NCBI GenBank assembly: GCA_025175895.1
Contig: CM045990.1
Location: forward strand, 44,264,658-44,328,657
Source: Wurfbainia villosa
Taxonomy: Eukaryota > Streptophyta > Magnoliopsida > Zingiberales > Zingiberaceae
DNA: 64,000 bases
Direction: 5' to 3'
Shown here one piece after another: positions 30,182 through 41,433 of the stretch. The notes below the pieces were generated by a model. That model was given only the letters and a program-made list of their open reading frames with translations, was not told the origin of the DNA and made no database searches. Positions within the stretch are counted from its first letter, which is position 1. Every line of letters starts with the position of its first letter. The translations under genes were made by a program, and so were the position numbers.

Positions 30182-33100
30182 TGTAAGATACGAAAAAAAA
30201 TTGATATGGATTAACCCCAACTAATTAGGTTTAATTAAGGGCTAAGGTTAATCGAGATTGGGTTTAATTTAATTTGTTTGAACTGGTTGGAGTTTGAACC
30301 AGGTTTGGGTTTGCTTGAATCGGTTGGCCGAACGACCTTTAAAAGATCCGAACGAATTTCTTTACCTCATTTCTTCTTCCTCCCCATCGCGATCGGCGAC
30401 TTCTTCCTCTTCTTCGTGATTCCTACTCCTCCGTCTCTTATCTCCTCCGCATCTCACCGCCGTCATTCGTCGGGTAGGAGATCCAGCTAGAGGGAGGGAC
30501 TCTGGTCGAGCTCCGACGGGTGAGAGACCTCGCTGGGAGCTAGGAGTTGGCAGTGATGCGATTGAGTCACCAACTGTGAGCTGGGATTTATGAGTTTCTG
30601 TCGAGATTTGGGTAAGCGATTGATCCGTTCCCCTTGATTTGGATGAAATCCATGCTTGCTTGTGAGTCTCACTGCTAGTAGCTCGGATCGGTGTTTGGGC
30701 AGTGCGTGGAACTTGATGGTCATCGATGAACAGGGGATTAGGGAAGGAGCAACGTCTGTGGATTCCAAGGGTTTTGTGTTTTGATTGCTCGGGTGAACAG
30801 GGGGTGCTGCCGGAGGAGATCTGATTGGTATGCTTTGCGATTGGGTTGCCGGTGGAGTGCTGAGATCGGTAAGTTTGATTTCCATTTTGCTTGTGATGTC
30901 TATAATTCCTACGGATGAGATGATCTTGTCCGATGAGTTTGATATAGAGTATGAATGTTGATTTATCTAAGTGTAGTGTCTGCTGTGGGTGGAAGGAGGA
31001 GGTAGACTGGATTTTTCTGATGATCTGTTTTTGCTGTGATTGTCTTCGGACGATTTTCTTCAAGGGTAGCTTGGATCGTAGTAAGAAGAAGGGGCAGCAA
31101 CAGATCCGGTGAACAAAATTCTATAGGTGATAGGATTGGCCGGTGAAGTTCAATTTGGGTATAACTCTATTTTTCCCCTTTTATCTTGTTCTGTTCATGG
31201 TACTCCAGAGCTATGTAATGGAGTGAATGGCAGAGGAGATGGTATGAGATGTGTCCTATTCGATTGGTTTGATTTGGTTGTGGAAGTTGGTCAATCGGTT
31301 AGGTGTTGGAGCTGTAGTCGGTGAGTTAGGTGATTGGTTGGCTGTGTTATAGAAAGAGCGTGGATATAGAAATGACGTAATAGTTAGTTTGTGTATTGTC
31401 GAATATTTATACTTAATCATAGTTTGTTATTATGTGCAGGTTTGGGATACCAGGCAGGTCCCCGGGCTTGAGGATTATTATTTCGAGCTTCGTATCAGGT
31501 GGATAATATCTACCCTGGTCAGGTAGTTTTGACTAATTCCAGTGCATGAATTTGGACTTATGATGATACCTTTAATCTTAAATCCACTCTTATTTAATTA
31601 TATGCTTGTACTGCCTTTGACCTTTGAGATATATTGTTGTTACTTCATTGATTATCTATCACGGATATGAACTACAAACCCTATTGTGCGTTAGCTGATG
31701 GATGTTCAGTAAGTACATGTGGGTAGGGTTATCTTTATAACCTCAGATTGGGTTACTGTGTTACATCACTAGAGTTAGGTGATGGATTAGATTATGAAGC
31801 CGATTGTTGTATTGTACATATATTAGTTGTTCATCTATGGTGGATCTAGTTGTCTGTGCATAGATAAGTGTGTAGTTGTCAGTATGTGGCTAGGGAATGG
31901 AAGTCCTAGCGTGATGGTATATCTATTATGGATCGTGTGCCTGTGTATGGTTTTATGGATGGTCGATAATATCTCGCTACGGACTAGAGGTCTTAGCGTG
32001 ATTGACTGTCAGATGTGTATGACTCTCTGTGTCATAGAGAGAGAGTCTTGTGGATTAGTCCTTGCATAATTGATTTTTGGTTGACTAGGACTCCCCGTGG
32101 GATAGGGAGTGTTGCAAGGATACATGTATGGAGCTATGCATCATTACATTGCATGCATGCTGGCGATTAGGTCTTCCTTATGGTTGAGAGGGTCGTCAGT
32201 CATCCTGCCTTTCTGGCCACTCGGGATAGTGATAGCAGGGTTGAGGGCAGAGCATTGGATGTGCCGTGCTCGACCACTATAGACAATGGTAGCTGGAGTA
32301 GCTTACAATTTGTCCTATCGTGTAGCACTCGACCACTCATGGGTAGTGGTAGCTAGAGTCGCTTACAGAAGGGACCCCTAGGGTAGCATATAGCTCTATG
32401 GAGGCTAGCTATCAGTCATACTACCCAACTCGGCCACTCGAGAGTAGTGGTAGCTGGAGTCGAGATAGTAGTCTTGTCGTGCCACCCTGGCCACTCTGTG
32501 GTCGTGGTTGGACGGGTCCGCAGACATGATCATGCATATTTATTGCTGATATATATGTATGCATGTATTTGATATATGTTTTACATATGCCTGTGAGATG
32601 TTGCATTTGATTGAGCTATGATTGCTGCATATGTTTATTCATCATGTTACATGCCATTTGCATCTTCTATACTACTATGTGTGTTGAGCATGATATATGT
32701 GTTGGTCTAGACTGTTGTATGCATTTGATTAGCGTCATGTCATAGTGTAGTATAGATCAGGTAGTTATTACATGTGATTATATATTGTTCATATGTCTGA
32801 GTTTTGGTCAGATATGGCATTGACATTGTACGTTATATCAGTTATGTTATTGTATAACTATTTAGGATGATGTAACTTTTGGTGTTACAGACTGTCAGGT
32901 ACATTGGTACATTACTTCATGTTCAGTTGATCAGTTTAGTATATGCATTGAGTATGACTATACTATGGTTACTCGTTATTACATTAGGACTGTATGTCTA
33001 TTAGACTCATTCTGTATACCTGTATATCTTCACATGTATACTTGTGGATCTCTATATCCCTATATGTTGTTCATGCACTTTTTATATATTACCCCTGAGT

Positions 33101-33539
33101 TTATACTCACCACCATGGACCCTGGGTTTCCTATCGCCTAGGTAACAGGTAAAAGATTCCTTGGATGTTTGGAGCTCCGCCAGCTGATCCCATCTCACAC
33201 CGAATGCCTGGATATTATTTCTGTATTATATTCTTAAGGATTGTTGTTTTGGCATTTCATCCTATATCGTTTCTGTATTTGTGGTTATGGATGTGTTGTA
33301 TGTATTTAACTTTTGATGTGGTTTCTATTATGATTCTTTTTGTGTCAAAGTCACTCCAGAGTGCATAGTTAAGTCTTTGTATCTTTTGTCAGTATCTTCC
33401 ACTGTGATTTATTGTTTATGTCCATATATATGTTATGTTATTGTGGCCGGAAGACTTTATGTATATCAGGGAATTGTATCACGTACAGGTAAGATGTTAT
33501 CCGATTATTTTCGGATCAGCGTACTCTCGGGGCATGACA
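30182..33539 (+). repeat. 5' LTR of gypsy2
   Basis: It starts TGTAAGATACG and ends GGGGCATGACA. TATA-like CCTTTAAAAG is at 30336-30345. It aligns evenly with 37054-40416. A 233-codon antisense frame (31063-30362) crosses it but has no recognisable domain and is broken in the 3' LTR. Confidence 0.92.
30336..30345 (+). promoter_or_regulatory. TATA-like box of gypsy2 5' LTR
   Basis: CCTTTAAAAG, conserved at 37209-37218 and shared with gypsy1 (12103). The pyrimidine-rich stretch that follows may contain the start site. Confidence 0.55.
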
Positions 33540-33546
33540 ATTTTAT

Positions 33547-33559
33547 TGATATCAGAGCC
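33547..33559 (+). other. Primer binding site of gypsy2 (mutated)
   Basis: TGATATCAGAGCC, one change from TGGTATCAGAGCC in gypsy1. The spacing to the LTR end is the same. Confidence 0.82.
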
Positions 33560-34130
33560 CTAGGTTACGAAGTCCACTTTCAGATTTTGTTTCATTCGGA
33601 TATCGAGTTTTTCTTTACTCAGTTTTAGTTTTGTGAGTTCTGGGATCTGGCAGTTGCGGGCATCTCCAAGCTACAAGGATTAAGGTATGTTAGTTGTTAT
33701 CATATATCCTTCTATTGGGAATGCATTTAGTTGCTTATAACATGGATGACTTGTAGTGTGTTAGTTACTATCCATAACCGTGGTTTGAGATGATCACGGG
33801 AACGACTTGTTGAGTCATGTACCTGCTTTCAAAAAGGTGAATTACCTTTTTGAGTCGACTGATACCGAGTCGGATAGTAGGGGGCAGGTAGTCACATCTC
33901 TTGTGGAGATAAAAGATTACAGTCCTAAGGATTTTCACTAATTATGCTTGTCAGATCATTACCTGTGGGGTAATGGACAAGCAAGTATATTATTGCTAAT
34001 GCAGATAGTAGAGGATTTGGTATGTAGTGTTTTATAGGGATTTTGATCCCTGAGATGTTCATATTGGATTGTATAGCTTTGAATGTACTTTTGAGTACTT
34101 AACTCGGGTTATACAGTGAAAGTAGAGTTG
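33560..34130 (+). other. Gypsy2 leader and decayed gag start
   Basis: It aligns with gypsy1 15811-16390. All frames are interrupted. Confidence 0.55.
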
Positions 34131-34252
34131 GTTGCATACCATTATTGGGATCAAGCTGGTATTTGGTGGAAGAGGTAGGAAATCACCTTCGGGAAATAAC
34201 ACATCACTTGGTTACGATGTAGTGATGTTGTGAGAGAGTATTTTCCCACGTC
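34131..34252 (+). pseudogene. Gypsy2 gag remnant
   Basis: The frame encodes VAYHYWDQAG, WWKR, TAG (34176-34178), EITFGK, TAA (34197-34199), HITW and, after a break, an EYFP block. Stop positions equal those of gypsy1. The remnant corresponds to the chromovirus capsid core. Confidence 0.74.
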
Positions 34253-36237
34253 ATCTTCTTTGACTCATCGTCAGGGAATTCTTGAGCTTCAGGTTGGGTG
34301 ATCGTTTGGTAACGAAGGTACCATGCAAAGTCATTAGACTTGCGAAGGTTACGACCATTTAATAGCTCAAGAATGTGATTGGGTTGGTTTTGGCCATCCA
34401 CGGTTTATTGGCTGACATCTTGATCAGGATATTTGGATCTTCTATCAGATCCTACCGGAAGGTATCAGATCGAGTCATGTTCATAGAAATGACTCCGTAG
34501 TAAGTGTTTTAAGAGTTGAAGATTTGACTAGCAGACATTGCAAGTCAAATTATTGGAATCAGAAGTATCCGTATGTTGGATAAAAGGAGCAAGATTGGAG
34601 TCGTGGGCCACGAGCTACTTTCCGATCATAGAAGATCAATTGCAGATCCTCAGCATCTTCTCATGTTTATCAGTGAACTGAGAAGAAAGACTCCGAAGAG
34701 ATTATGTATGTGCAGTGTGGGTCACAACAAGACACAGAGCCAGATTATCCGATGGATTATTTTATCTGCTTCTACTATTAGCAACCAGTATCTATGAGGA
34801 GAGTATGTACTTTGAAGACTCAGTTGAAGACTATGGATGATGCTGTCGAGAGGACGATCCACAACCTCAAAAGTCGAGATCATTACAGAAGAATGGATTA
34901 TCACATCAACATCAATCTATTACCTCAGATCTAGTGGAGTTCCTAGATACTTCTATCTAGAGGAAGCGATACACTCAGCAGCATCAGTAGAAGACATCTC
35001 AAAAGACTTAGACGTTCATACGACAACAAATACCTCCCCAGGCATGGTTATGCTTTGTACAGAGGAGAGTGTATACGACGATGGCCGTCTCTATGCGGTA
35101 TTCTCCAATTGCAACTATACCTTTCTCAGAGTTGGAGCGTGCTACAATGTTGGCAGTTCTTTAGTACCTTACAGCCGGTTGTATACTCTCTGCAAATAAA
35201 ACAGTGTTTACCATCACCATTGCAGACATTTTGGGTATTGTATCTCAGTTCAGCAGTTGACTTCAGTTCCTCCATGGTAGTCTTTTGCAGCTACTTGAGC
35301 TCAGCCGTCAAGAACAGATGTTGGGCGAGTTTACATGATTACTCGAGAGGAGGTATAGACGACCGAAGAATTGTCATGCGGGGTATTACTTTAGGTTACC
35401 CTATTTGTAGATATATCGAGAGATACTGGTAGTTACAGGTAGCAAGGTCTAGAATATTCTTAGATAGGATTAGAAGGGTTCCTATCGACTTGTGGGTTGG
35501 TGATTTTTCTCTATCGTTAGGTGAGATGTTGAACAACAACCAAGAAGTCAAGGGATACCCTTAGCCTTTGCTAGACATACCTCTACTATGGATATATCCT
35601 TACGGATAGTTAAATTGTTGAAATGACGGTATACTATGTCTCTCGGATATGTGTATAATCCGAGGGTATTCGGATGTAGTTTCGAATGAACTCCCAGGCT
35701 TGTCACTGAATGGGAAAGTGGAATATGCGATTAGGCATGATTTCGGGAATAGTTCCGATATTGGAGACCTCATAGCGGGAGATGATTTTATTGGTATTAG
35801 TGTTGCTAAACACTGTGGAAATCGGAAGAACGTAAGTTGCGATTATAGGAGGTATTGGAGGAAATATTTATCCATCCCGATATTTCTCTTGAGAGGATCC
35901 GGAACTCTTTGTTAAAAGAGAGACAAATCTTTGAGGTTATGCATCGGTTATCGATGATGGAATGCAGTAGTAGTTGAGGATGAATATCTTCCGTTGTGGA
36001 TAGATGATCTGTTTAGATTAGCTAAAGGACACCTGTGTATACCCTAGGATTGATCTATGATTGGTGTGTTGATATTATAGTGACTTGGTGTCATACAATT
36101 ATCATTGTGTGTGTGATGATTGATATATCATCATATTAGAGTAAAAGGATGCAGGTGTGTAGAAAATGATATTACATACTCGGTATGAATTTTATGAGTT
36201 TTTAATAGTATAGTTAGACTTATTAATGACTTGGTCG
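34253..36237 (+). pseudogene. Gypsy2 gag tail to reverse transcriptase start, decayed
   Basis: Open stretches of 74-125 codons remain (for example 34837-35199 and 35055-35432), but I recognise no domain in any. A CSVGH sequence near 34710 may be a zinc-knuckle trace. The region aligns with gypsy1 with many short indels. Confidence 0.5.
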
Positions 36238-36325
36238 TTCATGGACTTGTGGAATCGAGTATTCCGGAAGCGATTAGACCAGTTGGTTGTTGTCATTTTA
36301 GACGATATTTTTGGGATATATTTAC
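36238..36325 (+). pseudogene. Gypsy2 reverse transcriptase remnant
   Basis: The frame encodes FMDLWNRVF, RLDQLVVVILDDIF. The catalytic aspartate pair (36301-36306) is retained, unlike in gypsy1. The surrounding domain is missing. Confidence 0.8.
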
Positions 36326-36594
36326 AATCTTAAGGGAAGTTGTGGTTTCTCTAGATTGATTTGGTGTTTACCGTAGATGTGGATAGGATGCTCTAGCGTT
36401 ATTATACCGCTGACCTGTTGGACCAAGAAGGTGATGGGAATCACTTGGTCAGAAGTTTGTGAAACTAGGTTTCAAGGGCCTAGACGATGATTGATTTTGT
36501 AGGTTGATGTTGGGTGTGCCAACACGTAAAAGTGGAATATTGTTGATTGGTAGGGTTATGTACCGTGATGATGTGAGAGCCTAGTACGTTAAAC

Positions 36595-36850
36595 TGTGTT
36601 GGGAGATTATCTAGAATTCGAAAAGGACTTGATGTGATTTAGATAATCGATGATCGATTAGCTAGGTCCGCTCATTCCCTTCCAAGCCGTAAGATGGATT
36701 TCATTGTATCGCTTGATGGAATTATATTCATGGAGTATCCTTGAGTATCATTTCCAATAGTGATTCATGATTCACCTTACGATTCTGGCAAAGTCTCCCA
36801 CCGGTTACGAGTATAGAGCTCCACTCTAGGACAGTTATGTACTTTTTAAA
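36595..36850 (+). pseudogene. Gypsy2 integrase remnant
   Basis: GLDVI, a stop, IIDDRLARSAHSLP corresponds to the first integrase block. LSIISNSDS, TGA (36768-36770), FTLRFWQSL is the second. The stop is at the same codon as in gypsy1 (19295-19297). The rest of the protein is unreadable. Confidence 0.82.
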
Positions 36851-37053
36851 AGGGGAGCGATATGAAGGTATTATTCAGACTTTAAAAGGTCTGTTGAGAG
36901 TATCCATGATAGATTTTAGAGGCTATCAGTACCCGTATTTAGTCACTAGAGGTGTGTGACATTCCTCCGGATATTTGAGATGGTTGTTATGACATCTCGT
37001 ACTCGTACATAAGTCGAAAATTTGGGGACCAAATTTTATTAAGTGGGGGAGAA
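36851..37053 (+). other. Gypsy2 3' end, signature palindrome and polypurine tract
   Basis: AAATTTGGGGACCAAATTTT (37018-37037) and AAGTGGGGGAGAA (37041-37053) abut the 3' LTR. This combination resembles the Tekay/Del 3' signature. Confidence 0.8.
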
Positions 37054-40000
37054 TGTAATATACGAAAAAAAAATTGATATGGATTAACCCCATCAAATTA
37101 GGTTTAATTAAGGGTTAGGGTTAATTGAGATTGGGTTTAATTTATTTTGTTTGAACTGGTTGGAGCTTGAACCGGGTTTGGGTTTGCCTGAATCTGTTGG
37201 TCGAACAACCTTTAAAAGAGCCGAACAAATTTCTTTACCTCATTTCTTCTTCCTCCCCATCGCGATCGGCGACTTCTTCCTCTTCTTCGTGATTTCTAAT
37301 CCTCCATCTCTTATCTCCTCCGCATCTCGCCGCTGTTGTTCATCGGGTAGGAGATCCAGTTAGAGGGAGGGACTCCGGTCGAGCTCCGACGGGTGAGAGA
37401 CCTCGCTGGGAGTTGGGAGTCGGCAGTGATGCGATCGCGTCACCAACTGTGATATGGGATTTATTAGTTTCTATCGAGATTTGAGTAAGCGATTGATCCG
37501 TTCCCTTTGATTTGGATGAAATCCATGGTTTCTTGTGAGTCTCACTGTTAGTAGCTCGGATCGGTGTTTGGACAGTGTGTGGAGCTTGATGGTCGCCGGT
37601 GAACAGGGGATTAGGGAAGGAGCGATGTCTGTGGATTCCAAGGGTTTTGTGTTTGAATTGCTCAGGTGAACAGGAGTGTGCTACCAGAGGAGATCTGATT
37701 GGTATGCTTTGCGATTGGGTTGTCGGTGGAGTGCTGAGATCGGTAAGTTTGATTTCCTTTTTTCTTGTGATGTCTGAAATTGCTACGGATGAGATGATCT
37801 TGTCCGATGAGTTTGATATGGAGTATGAATGTTGATTTATCTATGTGTTGTGTCGGCTGTGGGTGGAAGGAGGAGGCAGACTGGATTTGTTTGATGATCT
37901 ATTCTTGCTGTGATTGTCTTCGACCAATTGTCTTCTTCAAGGGTAGCTCGGATCATTGTAAGAAGAAGGGGCAGCAACAGATCCGGTGAACAAAATTCTA
38001 TAGGTGATAGGATTGGCCGGTGAATTCAATTCGGGTATAACTCTATTTTTCCCCTTTTATCTTGTTTTATTCATGGTGCTCCAGAGTTGTTTCGTGGAGT
38101 GAATGACAAAGGAGATGGTATGAGATGTGTTCTATTCGATGGGTTTGATTTGGTTGTGGATGTTGGTCTATCGATTAGGTGTTAGAGCTGTAGTCGGTGA
38201 GTTAGGTGATTGGTTGGTTGTGTTATGGAAAGAGCGTGGAAATAGAAACGACGTAATAGTTAGTTTGTGTATTGTCGAATATTTGTACTTAATCATAGTT
38301 TGTTATTATGTGCAGGTTTGGGATACCAGGCAGGTCCCCGGGCTTGAGGATCATTATTTCGAGCTTCGTATCAGGTGGGTAATATCTACCCTGGTCAGGT
38401 AGTTTTGACTAATTCCAGTGCATGAATTTGGACTTATGATGATACCTTTGATCTTAAATCCACTCTTATTTAATCATATGCTTGTACTGCCTTTGACCTT
38501 TGAGATATATTGTTGTTACTTCATTGATTATCTATCATGGATATGAACTACAAACCCTATTGTGTGTTAGCTGATGGATGTTCAGTAAGTACATGTGGGT
38601 AGGGTTATCTTTGTGCCCTCATATTGGGTTACTGTGTTACATCACTAGAGTTAGGTGATGGATTAGATTATGGAGTCGATTGTTGTATCGTACATATATT
38701 AGTTGTGCATCTATGGTGGATCTAGTTGTTTGTGCATAGATAAGTGTGTGGTTGTCAGTATGTGGCTAGGTACTGGAGGTCCTAGCGTGATGGTATATCC
38801 ATTATGGATCGTGTGCCTGTCTATGATTTTATGGACGGTCGATAGTATCTTGCTACGGACTGGAGGTCTTAGCGTGATTGACTGTCAGATGTGTATGACT
38901 CTCTATGTCATAGAGAGAGAGTCTTGTGGATTAGTAGTCCTTGCATAGTTGATTTTTGGTTGACCAGGACTCCCCGTGGGATAGGGAGTGTTGCGAGGAT
39001 ACGTATATGGAGTTATGCATCATTACATTGCATGCATGCTGGCGATTAGGTCTCCCTTATGGTTGAGAGGGTCGTCAGTCATCCTACCTCCCCGGCCACT
39101 CGGGATAGTGGTAGCAGGGTTGAGGGCAGAGCATTGGATGTGCCGCGCTCGGCTACTATAGACGGTGGTACCTGGAGTAGCATACAGTTTGTCCTATCGT
39201 GCAGCAGTCGGCCACTCATGGGTAGTGGTAGCTAGAGTCGCTTGCAGCAGGGACCCCTAGGGTAGCATATAGCTCTATGGCAGCTAGCTACCAGTCATAC
39301 TACCCAACTTGGCCACTTGAGAGTAGTGATAGCTGGAGTCGGGATAGTAGTCGTGTCGTGCCACCCTGGCCACTCTTGGGTCGTGGTTGGACGGGTCCGC
39401 AGACATGGTCATGCATATGCATTGCTGATATATATATGCATGTATTTGATATATGTTTTACATATGTCTGTGAGATGCTGCATTTGATTGAGCTATGATT
39501 ACTGCATATGTTTGTTCATCATGTTACATGTCATTTGCATCTTCTATACTGCTATGTGTGTTGAGCATGATATATGTGTTGGTCCAGACTGTTGTATGCA
39601 TTTGATTAGCGTCATGTCATAGTGTAGTATGGACCGGGTTGTTATTACATGTGATTATATATTGTTTATATGTCTGAGTGTTGATCAGATATGGGATTGA
39701 CATTGTACGTTATATGGGTTATGTTATTGTATACCTATTCAGGACGATATAGCTTATGGTGTTGCAGACTGTCAGGTACGTTGGTACATTACTTCATATT
39801 CAGTTGATCAGTTTAGTATATACATTGAGTATGACTATACTGTGGTTACTTGTTATTACATTAGAACTATATGTCTATTGGAGTCATTCTATATACCTGT
39901 AGATCTTCACATGTATACTTGTGGATCTCTATATCCTTATTTGTTGTTCATGCACTTTCTACATATTACCCCTAAGTTTATACTCACCACCACAGGCCCT

Positions 40001-40416
40001 GGGTTTCCTGTCGCCCAGGTAACAGGTAGAAGATTCCTTGGATGTTTCGAGCTCCGCTAGCTGATCCCATCTCACACCGAATGCCTGGATATTATTTTCT
40101 TATTGTATTCTTGTGGATTGTTGTTTTGGGATTTTATCCTATATCATTTCCGTATTTGTGGTTACGGATGTGTTGTATGTATTTAACTTTTGATGTAGTT
40201 TCTATTATGATTCTTGTTGTGTCAAAGTCACTACGGAGTGCATAGTTAAGTCTTTGTATCTTTTGTCAGTATCTTCCGCTGTGTTTTATGGTTTATGTCC
40301 ATATATATGTTATGTGATTGTGGCCGAAAGGCTTTATGTATATCAGGGAATTATATCACGTACAGGGGAGATGTTGTCCGATTATTTTCTGCTCGGCATA
40401 CTCTCGGGGCGTGACA
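37054..40416 (+). repeat. 3' LTR of gypsy2
   Basis: It starts TGTAATATACG and ends GGGGCGTGACA, pairing with 30182-33539. Open frames of 60-91 codons inside are not conserved as genes. Confidence 0.92.
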
Positions 40417-40667
40417 CAACTGGTAGAAATTCTTGGTGAATCAAGATCGAAAGTCAAGCATAAAAAGTATAAACAGGTCAGGTATACCGGATGTTTGGAA
40501 GGTAATCTCGAGTGGAGAGGTGAGACCAAGTCCTAGGTTGAGGACAAAGGTAGGCTTCGATCTGATGAAGAGTCACACTTGGACTCTGGAGTCTAGATCG
40601 GGAAATATTACTATTGCCAATATGATTCATATATTTGTCTATGCTAATTTTGTTTTGCAGGTTTTCA

Positions 40668-40980
40668 GGCGACTGGACAGGGTCCAACCGACTGAATAGG
40701 GTCTAGTCGTCTCGGTGGTTCAGGCGACTAGACCAAGTCTAGGCACCTAGGATGCCAAGTTTGCAAGGCTAGTTGGAAGCTATGTGAAATGGATGGTAGG
40801 TATAGCAGGCGACTAGATTGCGTCTAGGCATTTGGAACTGGAAAATTTCCTAACAGCATCAGAGCTGATAAGGCTGACTTAGAGTCACCTGGACCAGGTC
40901 CAGGCACCTAGAAAGACCAAATTGCTATTTCGATAGGCTGATGTGGAGGCACCTAGGAGGTGGTTCAGGTGCCTAGAAGA
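40668..40980 (+). repeat. Diverged palindrome cluster in A2 LTR
   Basis: Repeated variants of CAGGCGACTAGAC, AGTCGTCTCGG, AGGCACCTAGAA and AGGTGCCTAGAA replace the CAGTCGACTGG of A1. Several copies have changed in the same direction. Confidence 0.7.
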
Positions 40981-40982
40981 AG

Positions 40983-40992
40983 CCTATAAAAG
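40983..40992 (+). promoter_or_regulatory. TATA box of A2 LTR
   Basis: CCTATAAAAG directly after the diverged palindrome cluster. Confidence 0.6.
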
Positions 40993-41240
40993 TAAGGTTG
41001 AGGCAGGCTCGAAGAAGAACTTAATTCATATCTTCTCATCCATTTCTTAAGTTTCAAGATTAGGCCAAGCATATTTTGTAGGGTTGAGACATTACGCCTA
41101 TGTTTGCAGGCTTTTTTGTGCAATCCCAACGCAACACCAACACTCTGAGCTAATTCGTTCATCTTACATTTTGTTTGGTATACTTTGTATTTACATTTAG
41201 CTCTTGTGCTTAATATTCTAAGGAAAGGTAGAGGAAAAAC

Positions 41241-41433
41241 TTGAACTAATCTTTTGTAATTGATATGTGCAAATCATATACGATTTTAGTGGTTATTTTA
41301 GCAGACATCTCATCATATTTAGTAGTTATTTTATGTATATTTACTTTAGTTTGCACTCTATGGTTACTTTCTAGTTCATAGGTATACTCTTATTATTTTT
41401 CATATATAGGATGGAGTTTTGAAGATTAATAAT
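41241..41433. other. Unassigned AT-rich stretch
   Basis: Between the end of A2 similarity and the A3 LTR start. No frame, repeat or match to other elements in the window is seen. It could be host DNA or a decayed LTR tail. Confidence 0.5.

Larger units (their letters stand above)
30182..40416 (+). mobile_element. Ty3/gypsy element gypsy2 (10235 bp)
   Basis: The 5' LTR is 30182-33539 and the 3' LTR 37054-40416, with duplication CAACT at 30177-30181 and 40417-40421. The primer binding site is mutated (TGATATCAGAGCC, 33547-33559). The polypurine tract AAGTGGGGGAGAA is at 37041-37053. The internal region of 3.5 kb holds decayed gag, reverse transcriptase and integrase, colinear with gypsy1 except for a ~0.4 kb loss near 36500. 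The LTR upstream part is unrelated to gypsy1's; the downstream part is related. Confidence 0.93.
29137..41240 (+). mobile_element. Sirevirus-like element A2 (3' end, split by gypsy2)
   Basis: The 3' part of the internal region (29137-29846) is followed by an A-family LTR at 29847-30181 and, after gypsy2, 40422-41240. The 5' part is left of A1 and outside the window. The LTR loses similarity to the A1 LTR at about 41240 (last shared GAAAGGTAGAG), so its final ~250 bp are missing or replaced. Confidence 0.78.
40422..41240 (+). repeat. A2 3' LTR, second part
   Basis: It resumes after gypsy2 and follows the A-family LTR (CTCGAGTGGAGAGGTGAG, then a TTTTGTTTTGCAGG stretch). The palindromes are altered to CAGGCGACTGGAC and CAGGCACCTAGA types (40668-40980). 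TATA box CCTATAAAAG is at 40983-40992. Similarity to A1 ends near 41240. Confidence 0.8.

Noticed and set aside
30362..31063. 233-codon antisense frame in the gypsy2 5' LTR
   Set aside because: Not preserved in the 3' LTR (37230-37930), no recognisable motif. Length comes from low stop density.
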